This document shows positions 14,446 to 22,326 of a stretch of DNA of 28,232 nt, one piece after another. Every line of letters starts with the position of its first letter. Position 1 is the stretch's first letter. A model generated the notes under the pieces. The model worked only from the letters and a program-made list of their open reading frames with translations. It was not told the origin of the DNA and ran no database searches. A program made the translations under genes and the position numbers. The DNA is taken from the NCBI GenBank assembly GCA_023266435.1, contig JAHFQF010000004.1, positions 1,012-29,243 of the forward strand. Direction: 5' to 3'. This DNA comes from Legionellales bacterium (GTDB taxonomy: Bacteria > Pseudomonadota > Gammaproteobacteria > Berkiellales > Berkiellaceae).

Positions 14446-16284
14446 ATGCACCAGAATAATCACACTCTCGGTACCCCCGAAGAAATGGAACTACGCTGGT
14501 ACCACAATGTATATCAAGGCGACAAAATGCCCCAGCTGACCCTGAGAGCAGTCCTTATGGGGGCAATGCTAGGTAGCGTGATGTCTGTGTCTAACCTCTA
14601 CGTCGGCCTCAAAACAGGCTGGGGCGTGGGCGTCTCCGTTACAGCGTGCATCTTATCTTTTTCGATTTATAAAACCCTCTCAAAAGCCTTCCCCCGCATT
14701 TTCAAAACAGAAATGTCCATTTTAGAAAATAATTGCATGCAATCTACCGCCTCCAGTGCAGGTTACTCTACAGGGAGTAACCTGGTTTCCGCCGTTGCCG
14801 CTTATCTCATGATTACGGGACACTCCATTCCCTGGCCAGTACTCATGGCTTGGATATTTTTCCTTGCAGTGCTTGGCGTATTTTTGGCCATCCCGATGAA
14901 GCGGCAGTTGATTAATATTGAACAATTAGCTTTTCCCAGTGGCATTGCGACTGCAGAGACTCTAAAAAACCTATACGCCAAAGACGGCGAAGCGCTCAAA
15001 AAAGCACGAGCATTAGGGATCGCAGGGGTAGTGGGCGCAGGTATCGCTTGGTTTAGAGATGCAGGTCGCCCCTTTGCCATTCCTCATATGTTACCTCTAC
15101 CAGGCACACTGCAGGGACACCCACTTGTGCAGTGGACTTTTGGATTTGAAATAAGCGCCATCATGTTAGCTGCTGGCGCAATTATTGGTCTCAAAGTCAC
15201 CACCTCCATGCTATTGGGCGGGATTATCAACTATGGCTTTCTAGCTCCTTTTGTTGCACAACATGGCGCGATTGACGCGGAGCAGTTAAGTTACCGTGAA
15301 ATTATGCATTGGAGCACCTGGGTAGGCGCATCTATCATGCTCTCGTCCGGACTCATGTCTTTTGCCATGCATTGGAAAACCATTACTCGAGCATGCTCTA
15401 GGGTGGGTGTCCTCTGCTTTAAAAAGAAGACACACCTAGCAGAGGATCCGCTTAGCCAAATTGAAGTCCCCTTCTCTTGGTTTTTAACAGGCATCCTATT
15501 TGGTGGCATGGGAGTCATTTGGATTCTATATGCATTTTTTGGGACAACTCCTTGGATGGGATGCCTGGCTGTATTACTGACCTTCTTTTTAGCACTCGTA
15601 GCCTGCCGCGCCACTGGTGAATCGGACATCACCCCTCTTGGCGCCATGGGAAAAATAACTCAACTTACCTTCGGGGTCATTGCCCCCACCAATCCAGTCA
15701 CTAACCTAATGACAGCAGCAGCTACTTCAGGTGCGGCTGCCTCTGCCGCTGATCTGTTGGGAGATTTAAAAAGCGGTTATCTACTAGGCGCTAATCCTAG
15801 ACAGCAGTTCATTGCACAGTTTTTGGGAATTTTTATTGGTGTCCTAGTCTCAGTCCCTGCTTTTACTATCTTGATACCAAATGCCAGCGTGCTAGGTACT
15901 GAACAATGGCCAGCTCCAGCAGCACAAGTCTGGGCAGCAGTGGCTCAGTTGCTGTCAAATGGCTTAGATGCACTGCATCCTTTTGCAAGAATAGGCATGT
16001 GGTGTGGCCTTACGGTGGGTGTCCTCTTGGTCTGCCTGGAGCATCTGCTCCCTACTCGACTCAAACGCTGGGCACCTTCCGCCATGGGCATAGGCTTATC
16101 CATGGTAGTCCCTTTCTTTAATTCTTTTTCTATGTTTCTTGGGGCACTACTGGCTTTCTTAATTCATAAAAAATGGCCCAAACTATCCGATCAATATCTC
16201 ATCCCAGTCAGCTCAGGCCTCATTGCCGGAGAGTCCATCATCGGAGTGCTCATCGCCTTACTGCTCGTATTTGGCATTTTATAG
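14446..16284 (+). CDS. OPT-family oligopeptide transporter
   Basis: 612 residues with about 14-16 hydrophobic membrane segments. OPT signatures are the N-terminal LTLRAVLMGAMLGSVMSVSN and NLYVGLKTGWG, the NCMQSTASSAGYSTGSN segment, and the FPSGIATAETLKNLY block. These are typical of the bacterial OPT/YSL group, which imports peptides or metal-chelator complexes across the inner membrane; substrate unknown. A GGAG lies 9 bases before the ATG. The cytoplasmic loop near residues 318-332 (SRVGVLCFKKKTHLAEDPL) is encoded by a copy of the GTGGGTGTCC word flanked by inverted CCTCTGC/GCAGAGG. The gene breaks the usual suhB-trmJ adjacency and carries three copies of the word, suggesting acquisition. 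Peptide import would suit an intracellular amino-acid-dependent lifestyle. Confidence 0.93.
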   Translation: MHQNNHTLGTPEEMELRWYHNVYQGDKMPQLTLRAVLMGAMLGSVMSVSNLYVGLKTGWGVGVSVTACILSFSIYKTLSKAFPRIFKTEMSILENNCMQSTASSAGYSTGSNLVSAVAAYLMITGHSIPWPVLMAWIFFLAVLGVFLAIPMKRQLINIEQLAFPSGIATAETLKNLYAKDGEALKKARALGIAGVVGAGIAWFRDAGRPFAIPHMLPLPGTLQGHPLVQWTFGFEISAIMLAAGAIIGLKVTTSMLLGGIINYGFLAPFVAQHGAIDAEQLSYREIMHWSTWVGASIMLSSGLMSFAMHWKTITRACSRVGVLCFKKKTHLAEDPLSQIEVPFSWFLTGILFGGMGVIWILYAFFGTTPWMGCLAVLLTFFLALVACRATGESDITPLGAMGKITQLTFGVIAPTNPVTNLMTAAATSGAAASAADLLGDLKSGYLLGANPRQQFIAQFLGIFIGVLVSVPAFTILIPNASVLGTEQWPAPAAQVWAAVAQLLSNGLDALHPFARIGMWCGLTVGVLLVCLEHLLPTRLKRWAPSAMGIGLSMVVPFFNSFSMFLGALLAFLIHKKWPKLSDQYLIPVSSGLIAGESIIGVLIALLLVFGIL

Positions 16285-16403
16285 AAAAAGCCGTGCATAC
16301 ACACTACAAGTGAGGGCCGGTGTTACTAGTGGGTGTCCCCCAAATCTGGTATCATGGCCACCATCGTTCTTTAGCATTTAGATTAGAATAGGCTGTTAAT
16401 TAT

Positions 16404-17195
16404 ATGCACCCAATTGTTAATATTGCAGTAAGCGCTGCTCGTGAAGCAGGTCGTCTCATCATGCGTCACTTTGAAAACCTAGAACACATCGAAGTCGAAA
16501 GCAAAAGTCGCCACGACTTTGTCTCCCAAGTAGACAGAGATGCACAACACCGTATCATTCAAGTCATCAAAAAAGCCTATCCCGATCACGCAATACTGGC
16601 TGAAGAACAAGATATCCACGAACTAGATCCCAATGCCCTCACCTGGATCATCGATCCGCTAGACGGCACAACTAACTACCTTCGCGGTATCCCCCAATTT
16701 GCAGTCTCCATCGCCTTCATGGAAAAAGGGTTAATCACCCACGGCGTTATATTCGATCCACTCAAAGACGAGCTCTTCAGTGCCTCTCGTGGTCAAGGCG
16801 CACAATTTAATCGCCAACGCCTCAAATTTAAAAAAGCCAAACCTATTGAGCAATGCCTCATCGGTACAGGCATCCCCTTCGGCGGTAACACAACCTATTT
16901 GGACGCCTATCTCGGTATGCTCAAAGACATCTGCCCACAAGTATCAGGCATTCGCCGCATGGGCGCAGCTTCCCTCGACCTCGCCTATGTCGCAGCAGGT
17001 CGTCTAGATGGTTTTTGGGAAATAGGCCTAAAACCCTGGGACATGGCAGCCGGAATACTCATGATCGAAGAGGCAGGTGGCTATGTAACAGACTTCCACG
17101 GTAAAGCAGACTTTCTAGAAAGTGGCAATGTCATCTGCGGATCACCTAAAATTCATCCTATCCTACTAGAAATCATCAAAAAGCATATCGCTTAG
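16404..17195 (+). CDS. suhB: SuhB, inositol-1-monophosphatase family protein
   Basis: 263 residues, near the E. coli length of 267. Metal and substrate residues are visible: Glu67-Glu68 (ILAEEQD), Asp84 and Asp87 in IIDPLDGTTNYLRG, and Asp213 in KPWDMAAGILMIEEAGG. The enzyme hydrolyses inositol-1-phosphate; in E. coli the same protein joins the rRNA antitermination complex. The start ATG has only a weak AGG upstream. The 119-base leader contains one GTGGGTGTCC word at 16329. The gene converges on secF and ends in a hairpin at 17201-17225. Confidence 0.95.
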   Translation: MHPIVNIAVSAAREAGRLIMRHFENLEHIEVESKSRHDFVSQVDRDAQHRIIQVIKKAYPDHAILAEEQDIHELDPNALTWIIDPLDGTTNYLRGIPQFAVSIAFMEKGLITHGVIFDPLKDELFSASRGQGAQFNRQRLKFKKAKPIEQCLIGTGIPFGGNTTYLDAYLGMLKDICPQVSGIRRMGAASLDLAYVAAGRLDGFWEIGLKPWDMAAGILMIEEAGGYVTDFHGKADFLESGNVICGSPKIHPILLEIIKKHIA

Positions 17196-17200
17196 AATAA

Positions 17201-17225
17201 GAAAGGCTGGTTTTACCAGCCTTTC
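17201..17225 (+). terminator. Terminator-like hairpin after suhB
   Basis: GAAAGGCTGG and CCAGCCTTTC form a perfect 10-bp stem around a 5-base loop (TTTTA), 5 bases after the suhB stop codon. It is followed by TATCTATA, not a strong T run, so efficiency is uncertain. It lies between convergent suhB and secF and could act in both directions. Confidence 0.7.
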
Positions 17226-17229
17226 TATC

Positions 17230-17392
17230 TATACCCAAGATCCTTCAAAATGCGTAGTTTATAGCAAAGCGAATTTAACCAGATGCAGTCTTCTGAGCCG
17301 AGAAATAGTCAACACTATTGCGAGGCGAAGAAGGCTTCAGCTGGGTAAACTCGGGCAGCTAGAAACATGCATTTCGAAGGATCTTGGGTATA
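17230..17392. mobile_element. 163-bp MITE-like element, copy 1
   Basis: The ends are 24-bp inverted repeats differing at one base, beginning TATACCCAAGATCCTTC. The interior (GTAGTTTATAGCAAAGCGAA...CAGCTAGAAACA) has no ORF. A related copy of 154 bp is at 26551-26704, sharing both ends and about 25 bases next to the left end. Flanking bases show no clear target duplication other than possible TA. It fills the suhB-secF convergent gap. Confidence 0.75.
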
Positions 17393-17410
17393 TCATACTG
17401 CTAATTACCC

Positions 17411-18343
17411 TTACGGCGCATCATCCAGAAAACGCTCCTTTGCTTTAGGCAGCAAATCTTGACGGGATAACCCCATCGTCAAAGCCAAGGCCCCCGCAAT
17501 GTAAATCGAAGAGTAAGTACCAATCACAATACCGATCAAAAAGGCGGTTGAGAAACCATGCAACGACTCTCCACCACACAGAAATAACGCAATCACCACA
17601 ATGAAGGTCAACAACGAAGTCATCAAAGTACGAGACAACGTTTGATTGATAGACATGTCAATGATTTCAGACACTGTTCCCTGGCGCATTTTACGAAAGT
17701 TTTCTCGAATCCGATCATAAACCACAATCGTATCATTCAAAGAATAACCCATCACCGCCAAAATAGACGCCAAGGTCGCCAAATCAAATTCAATTTGGAA
17801 AAACGCAAACACCCCTAAAATCACAATCGGATCGTGCAATAAAGCCGCTGCTGCACTCACCGCAAATCGATACTCAAAACGTACAGCAATGTAAATCATG
17901 GTGGCTATCAGCGCAACCACAACCGCAAGACCGCCTTGCTCCGCAAGCTGCTGCCCCACTTCTGAGCCAACAAACTCTACGCGTCTTAATTCCGCAGAAG
18001 GCCACGCTGCTTGAAGATTTTTAACAACAGTCGCACCTAATTTTTCTTCGCTCATTTTTGAAGTATTCGGCAAACGAATCAAAATGTCTTTGGTTGAACC
18101 GTATTGCGCAACTTTGGCTTCCGGATAATCATGACTGGCCAAATGGGATTTAATAGAGTCCGGCGCCACCGCTTCCGCAAAACGCAACTCCAACTGAGTG
18201 CCACCAGTGAAGTCCAAACCAAAATTCAACCCCTTTGTCACTAAAAAAAACAAAGAGGCAACGCTGATAAGGATTGAAAAGGCTGTCGTGAATTTACGAA
18301 TGCCCATGAATTTAAAATTGGTATTGTGTTTAAAAAATTCCAT
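17411..18343 (-). CDS. secF: SecF, protein-export membrane protein
   Basis: 310 residues. It has the N-terminal membrane helix, the family motif GLDFTGGTQLELRF (about 38-51), a periplasmic domain, and the C-terminal membrane block with YSLNDTIVVYDRIRENFRKM and LTSLLTFIVVIALF. SecF pairs with SecD in the RND-type SecDF complex that uses the proton gradient to pull translocating proteins into the periplasm. It begins 3 bases after secD, in the order yajC-secD-secF, and ends against the element at 17230-17392. Confidence 0.97.
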   Translation of the reverse strand: MEFFKHNTNFKFMGIRKFTTAFSILISVASLFFLVTKGLNFGLDFTGGTQLELRFAEAVAPDSIKSHLASHDYPEAKVAQYGSTKDILIRLPNTSKMSEEKLGATVVKNLQAAWPSAELRRVEFVGSEVGQQLAEQGGLAVVVALIATMIYIAVRFEYRFAVSAAAALLHDPIVILGVFAFFQIEFDLATLASILAVMGYSLNDTIVVYDRIRENFRKMRQGTVSEIIDMSINQTLSRTLMTSLLTFIVVIALFLCGGESLHGFSTAFLIGIVIGTYSSIYIAGALALTMGLSRQDLLPKAKERFLDDAP

Positions 18344-18346
18344 GCT

Positions 18347-20218
18347 TTAAATTCCTACTGGCAAACGTTTGAGTTGGCGACCGCCAAAGACTAATTGCAC
18401 GATTGCACGCGTTCCTGTGATGGCAGTTAACATCGAAGTCAAAATACCAATGCTGAGCGTAACTGCAAATCCTCGCACAGGACCACTGCCCACACTAAAT
18501 AAAATCACACCCACAATTAAAGTGGTCAAGTTGGAGTCGATAATCGTTGCCAACGCTCTCTCAAACCCACTGTGAATACTGGCTCGAGGACTCATGCCAT
18601 TACGCAACTCTTCGCGAATACGCTCGAAGATCAACACGTTTGCATCCACGGCCATCCCTACCGTTAATACAATCCCTGCAATACCCGGTAACGTGAGGGT
18701 TGCACCGATCATAGATAACACGGCTAACAACAGCACCAAATTCATCAACAAGGCAATGTTTGCAATCAAACCAAAGAGACTGTAATACAACAGCATGAAT
18801 ACCAACACAATCCCCATGCCCAACTCTACAGACAACATCCCTAAACGAATATTTTCTTGACCTAGACTAGGCCCAATCGTACGCTCTTCAGCCACACTGA
18901 CTGCCGCAGGTAACGCACCAGCTCGCAATAATAGAGCCAAATCTTGCGCTTCTTGATAGTTTAAGCCCGTGATCTGGAAATGACTGCCTAGCGCACTTTG
19001 AATCGTCGCCAGAGAAATAATTTTTTCTTCCTTCTCTACAGTCTTATGGGTTTCCTCACCCTCTTTGTCTCCATCGGTATAATGTGTTTTCGTTTCGATA
19101 TACACAACAGCCATCTGTTTACCAATGTTATCGCGAGTCGCTTTTGTAAAAATACCTAACCCACTACCAGTCACACGAATATCTACAGAAGGTCTACCAT
19201 CACGTCCATCAAAAGAGGCCCGCGCCCCTGTAATCGAGTCCCCTGACAACAAGACTTGTTTTTTCACCAGCACTGGGCGATCGTCTCTCGTCAACAAGAC
19301 TCTTGCACCTGGTGGTACTTTACCAGCCAATGCCTGACGCACATCGTGTGTATCATCTTGCATCACAAACTCAAGTGTTGCCGTTTTCCCCAAAATATCT
19401 TTGGCATATGCTGTATCTTGGATACCTGGTAACTCTACGACAATGCGATTTAACCCTTGTCTTTGCACCACAGCTTCTGCTACACCCAGTTCATTCACGC
19501 GATTCCGTAAAATTGAAACCGTTTGCTCCATCGTGTCATTACGCAAAGTTTGTAACACTTGTGGAGGTAAACTTGCTCTCAAATCAAAGACATTATTCAG
19601 ATCTTCAGCACGTGCGAACTCGACTTCAGGATGCCTTTGCTTTAACAATTGTTGCGCGCTGTCGCGTAACTCCTGCGTTGCAAAGCGCAAGATCACCCCA
19701 TTTTCTTCGGCTTTAAGATTACTATAACGTAACTTGGCCTCACGCAACTCTGTCTTAAAATCATTTAAAAAGCTTTCATATCGACGCTCCAACGTAGTTT
19801 CGATATCTACTTCCATCAAAAAATGCACACCACCACGCAAGTCTAACCCTAACTTCAAAGGCTCGGCGCCAATAGACTGGAGCCAGGCTGGCGTAGCCGG
19901 TGCTAAATTCAGCGCAACAGAATACGCATCACCTAACGTATGTTCTAGGAATTCTTTGGCTTTAAGCTGATCGTCAATGGTATTAAAACGTACCAGGATG
20001 TCATTTTTTTCTATTGCAACACGTTTAAAAGGAATCTGAGCAGCCTGTAGTTGCTCCTGAAGGTATAAAACGAAAGTCTCATCTTTTGCCACATGTGACG
20101 GACTCTCTACTTGAACAGCAGGATCGTCTCCATAGAGATTAGGCAGTGAGTATAAAATGCCCACAACCAAAATACATACCAACAGGAGATACTTCCATTT
20201 AGGGTAATGAGTGGGCAT
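18347..20218 (-). CDS. secD: SecD, protein-export membrane protein
   Basis: 623 residues (E. coli 615). There is one N-terminal membrane helix (KYLLLVCILVVGILYSLPNLYG), the P1 motif LKLGLDLRGGVHFLMEVD, a large periplasmic region, and five C-terminal membrane helices with GMAVDANVLIFERIREEL carrying the conserved Asp of the proton path. A charged segment THYTDGDKEGEETHKTVEKE in the periplasmic part is the usual variable loop. Partner of SecF and YajC; 40 bases downstream of yajC. Confidence 0.97.
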   Translation of the reverse strand: MPTHYPKWKYLLLVCILVVGILYSLPNLYGDDPAVQVESPSHVAKDETFVLYLQEQLQAAQIPFKRVAIEKNDILVRFNTIDDQLKAKEFLEHTLGDAYSVALNLAPATPAWLQSIGAEPLKLGLDLRGGVHFLMEVDIETTLERRYESFLNDFKTELREAKLRYSNLKAEENGVILRFATQELRDSAQQLLKQRHPEVEFARAEDLNNVFDLRASLPPQVLQTLRNDTMEQTVSILRNRVNELGVAEAVVQRQGLNRIVVELPGIQDTAYAKDILGKTATLEFVMQDDTHDVRQALAGKVPPGARVLLTRDDRPVLVKKQVLLSGDSITGARASFDGRDGRPSVDIRVTGSGLGIFTKATRDNIGKQMAVVYIETKTHYTDGDKEGEETHKTVEKEEKIISLATIQSALGSHFQITGLNYQEAQDLALLLRAGALPAAVSVAEERTIGPSLGQENIRLGMLSVELGMGIVLVFMLLYYSLFGLIANIALLMNLVLLLAVLSMIGATLTLPGIAGIVLTVGMAVDANVLIFERIREELRNGMSPRASIHSGFERALATIIDSNLTTLIVGVILFSVGSGPVRGFAVTLSIGILTSMLTAITGTRAIVQLVFGGRQLKRLPVGI

Positions 20219-20258
20219 AACGCGTCCTTATCACTATGGCAAAGTAAAAGAGGAGCTG

Positions 20259-20630
20259 TTAGACAGCTTTGATGGTACCTTTAGGTAAACATCCAGCAAC
20301 CGCTTGCTTTTGTACTAACACTTCTACCCCTTCGGATAAGGTTAAAACTACAAAGGCATCCGTGATCTTTGATACTTTACCCAAAATTCCACCGCTAGTA
20401 ACCACTTCATCGCCTTTAGCTAAACTACTAATCATCTGCTTTTGTTCCTTAGCTCTCTTACTTTGTGGGCGCCAAAGCATAAAATAGAAAATCGCAAAAA
20501 AGCCGCCCAGCATGATAAAAGAACTATAAGGATTAGGCTCTTGAGCAGCATCAGCCAGTACAGCCGCTGGAAAAAAAGCAAGTAAAGCACCCAATACATG
20601 GGTTGTTTTCAAAGTGTTAAGTTGTTTCAT
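20259..20630 (-). CDS. yajC: YajC, Sec translocon accessory subunit
   Basis: 123 residues. A single membrane helix (SFIMLGGFFAIFYFMLWRPQ) is followed by the conserved RPQSKRAKEQKQMISSLAKG and GDEVVTSGGILGKV. The N-terminal hydrophobic stretch (VLGALLAFFPAAVLADAAQ) looks like a signal peptide and is longer than in E. coli YajC, a feature seen in other gammaproteobacterial YajC. It leads the yajC-secD-secF operon; tgt and queA, its usual upstream neighbours, are absent here. Confidence 0.95.
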   Translation of the reverse strand: MKQLNTLKTTHVLGALLAFFPAAVLADAAQEPNPYSSFIMLGGFFAIFYFMLWRPQSKRAKEQKQMISSLAKGDEVVTSGGILGKVSKITDAFVVLTLSEGVEVLVQKQAVAGCLPKGTIKAV

Positions 20631-21035
20631 TATGACCTCTTTCTAGCATTTTTAATGTCAAGCATTATACCCCTAGTCCTTATAAGATGAAACCTTTATG
20701 CAGACAGAGCCATTGCATGCACCGTTAAGTTTTCCGCTACATGTGAAAAATGAAAGGATGCATTTTCGAGTATCTTGAGTATAGAGATAGTCAACCTAAT
20801 GACTCCCTCGCCTTGTGTTTGAATTAAAAATGTGGCAGCATACCCAGGAAGTCGGGGCTCAAACCTACGGCGCGCCCCCTTTATTTGCTACTGTAGAGCG
20901 CGGCGAGAAAACTTGTTAATCAAGAACTAAGCAATGCAATACAATGGCGAAAGCAACGTTTTGCGGGCCCTACTTTTAAAAAAGCGGGGGCAGCGATGGT
21001 GATTTTCAACGTAACCATATTAAGGCAACGAAGTT
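20631..21035. other. Intergenic region between divergent yajC and the coiled-coil gene
   Basis: 405 bases without a convincing ORF. It holds the yajC promoter near the left end and, at 20759-20783, a solo sequence resembling one end of the MITE-like element (GCATTTTCGAG...CTTGAGTATA; about 20 of 24 positions match). The rest shows nothing I can identify. The AAGG at about 21022 serves the gene starting at 21036. Confidence 0.5.
20664..20692 (-). promoter_or_regulatory. Putative sigma70 promoter of yajC-secD-secF
   Basis: On the minus strand TTTCAT (-35), 17 bases, then a perfect TATAAT (-10), located 34 bases before the yajC ATG. The -10 is exact; the -35 matches only in part. Confidence 0.55.
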
Positions 21036-22046
21036 ATGTCGGCTACAAAGAACCCCGGTTTTACTCTAGGAGCTCAGTTCAGCACAGAGTCCGGACTACA
21101 AGCGCAACTACAGACGATGCTATCGAGAGTCTTTCAAAGAGCCCAACAACGAAAGTTGCCACTCCAGTTGCTAGAAAAACTAGAAGCAGAGGTGCAGGAA
21201 TTTGATATAACCACTGCTCAACCAGGAGCCCCTCGCGAAAGAGGGATTGCACGACTACAAGCGTCTAGCGACAAGCTACAAGCCATGAGAGAGCAGCTGG
21301 AAGCCCGCAAAAAAGATGTACAAGCCCACATAGCAGAAATAGCTATAGAGCATCCAAGCGCCACGCCAGATCAGCCTAAATTGAGCGATAAAATGATGGC
21401 GATTCAACAACATGCGCGCATGGGTCTGTCCCTCGAATTACTCGAACTAGAGCACCAAATAGCCGAGCTAGAGGAAGAAGATGAAATGACACCGATGATG
21501 GCATCACTGCTAGTTTCGAGACCCACAGAACAACTACTAGAACGTCTCATGTTGGAAACAGAAAGACTACAACAAGATGAGGTAGCACTAACAGTAGATG
21601 AGCAAGAGCTACAAGGACATGTGCAAACCCTAGAAGCATATCAGCAAGCGCTAGCAGAACATCAGAAACCAATAAGCCAAGAGCAAATATGGGAAATTGT
21701 TCTGCATATAAGATTACACATAGCAAATATCAAGGCAGCGATAGCAGAGGAACAACTCAAAGTTGTAACGATGCAAATAAAATTAGACCCTCAAAATTCT
21801 AGCTCATTAACTACGCTACAATTAGCAGAAGCACGAATAGGCCTAAGCAACTTGCACGCAACACAAGCACAAAGAGCAGTTAGCGAATGCACGAAGCAAG
21901 CACCAGCGTGGGGGGCAGTGATACCAGCAGCGACTTTAAGAGCACCATTATTATTTCAGCATGCTGCTCCAAGTCAGCAGCCCAAAACCGACGCTTCACA
22001 TTCTCAAACAAAGCTGTTTCCAAGCTATAAAAAAGCGAAGCCCTAG
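21036..22046 (+). CDS. Coiled-coil protein of unknown function
   Basis: 336 residues, soluble and highly helical. Long heptad-like stretches include LQLLEKLEAEVQEF, SSDKLQAMREQLEARKKDVQ and LELLELEHQIAELEEEDEM, with further helices to about residue 285. The tail (290-336) is Pro/Ser/Gln-rich and ends in basic FPSYKKAKP, unlike the acidic core. There is no signal peptide or membrane segment. AAGG lies 10 bases before the ATG. Position next to the ankyrin array and composition suggest a host-directed or structural protein, but no homolog is recognised. Confidence 0.82.
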   Translation: MSATKNPGFTLGAQFSTESGLQAQLQTMLSRVFQRAQQRKLPLQLLEKLEAEVQEFDITTAQPGAPRERGIARLQASSDKLQAMREQLEARKKDVQAHIAEIAIEHPSATPDQPKLSDKMMAIQQHARMGLSLELLELEHQIAELEEEDEMTPMMASLLVSRPTEQLLERLMLETERLQQDEVALTVDEQELQGHVQTLEAYQQALAEHQKPISQEQIWEIVLHIRLHIANIKAAIAEEQLKVVTMQIKLDPQNSSSLTTLQLAEARIGLSNLHATQAQRAVSECTKQAPAWGAVIPAATLRAPLLFQHAAPSQQPKTDASHSQTKLFPSYKKAKP

Positions 22047-22148
22047 CGCCCTGTTATTTTGGACTGCAGCTTTCGCGCCTCACTGTGTCAAATACAAAGA
22101 CAGAATATAAGAGTGTAGATTCTTTGCGGCTATATAAAACACTAGACT

Positions 22149-22224
22149 AGATCTGCCACCTCCTTTTCTCTATGGTTGTTGAAATACACCTTAGCCATAG
22201 TGCATCTCGCGAGGTGTCAGATCT
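22149..22224. repeat. 76-bp inverted-repeat element upstream of the ankyrin array
   Basis: AGATCTGCCACCTC (22149-22162) and GAGGTGTCAGATCT (22211-22224) are complementary at 13 of 14 positions. CTATGG (22170) and CCATAG (22195-22200) form a nested pair, so the region can fold as one hairpin. Its right end touches a solo MITE-like end (TATACCCAAG... at 22224-22247). The string GTGTCAGATCT recurs at 26473-26483 on the other side of the ankyrin array. Confidence 0.55.
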
Positions 22225-22247
22225 ATACCCAAGGGACCTCAAAATGC
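22224..22247 (+). repeat. Solo end of the MITE-like element
   Basis: TATACCCAAGGGACCTCAAAA followed by TGC matches the left end of the elements at 17230 and 26551 with three or four differences. No matching right end was found before the ankyrin gene, so it is probably a remnant. Confidence 0.5.
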
Positions 22248-22326
22248 TTTATCAAAAAGTCGCGTAACTACAACTTTGCCGATGCGCATGATACAACATC
22301 GGCTCACACTGAGTGAGGAGGTAACG

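Larger units (their letters stand above)
9950..16338. repeat. Cluster of a short dispersed word, consensus RGTGNGTGTCCY
   Basis: Thirteen copies were located by reading. Exact GTGGGTGTCC on the plus strand starts at 9950, 9983, 10052, 10840, 12093, 15403, 16015 and 16329, and on the minus strand at 15115-15124. GTGAGTGTCC is at 11655 (plus), 12351 and 12402 (minus); GTGCGTGTCC is at 13807-13816 (minus). The base before is always A or G, and the base after is C or T in all but one. Copies lie in the ankyrin gene, the gap after it, trmJ, the OPT gene and the suhB leader. With nine fixed bases, about 0.2 copies are expected by chance in 28 kb on both strands. Confidence 0.8.

Noticed and set aside
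15396..15447. Complete palindromic element in the OPT loop
   Set aside because: CCTCTGC/GCAGAGG and CTAGG/CCTAG pairs exist, but their order does not allow one nested hairpin, so I record only the shared word.
20666..20783. Possible third complete MITE-like element
   Set aside because: TATACCCC at 20666 overlaps the yajC -10 hexamer and matches the element end poorly; only the right-end-like sequence is kept, as a solo end.
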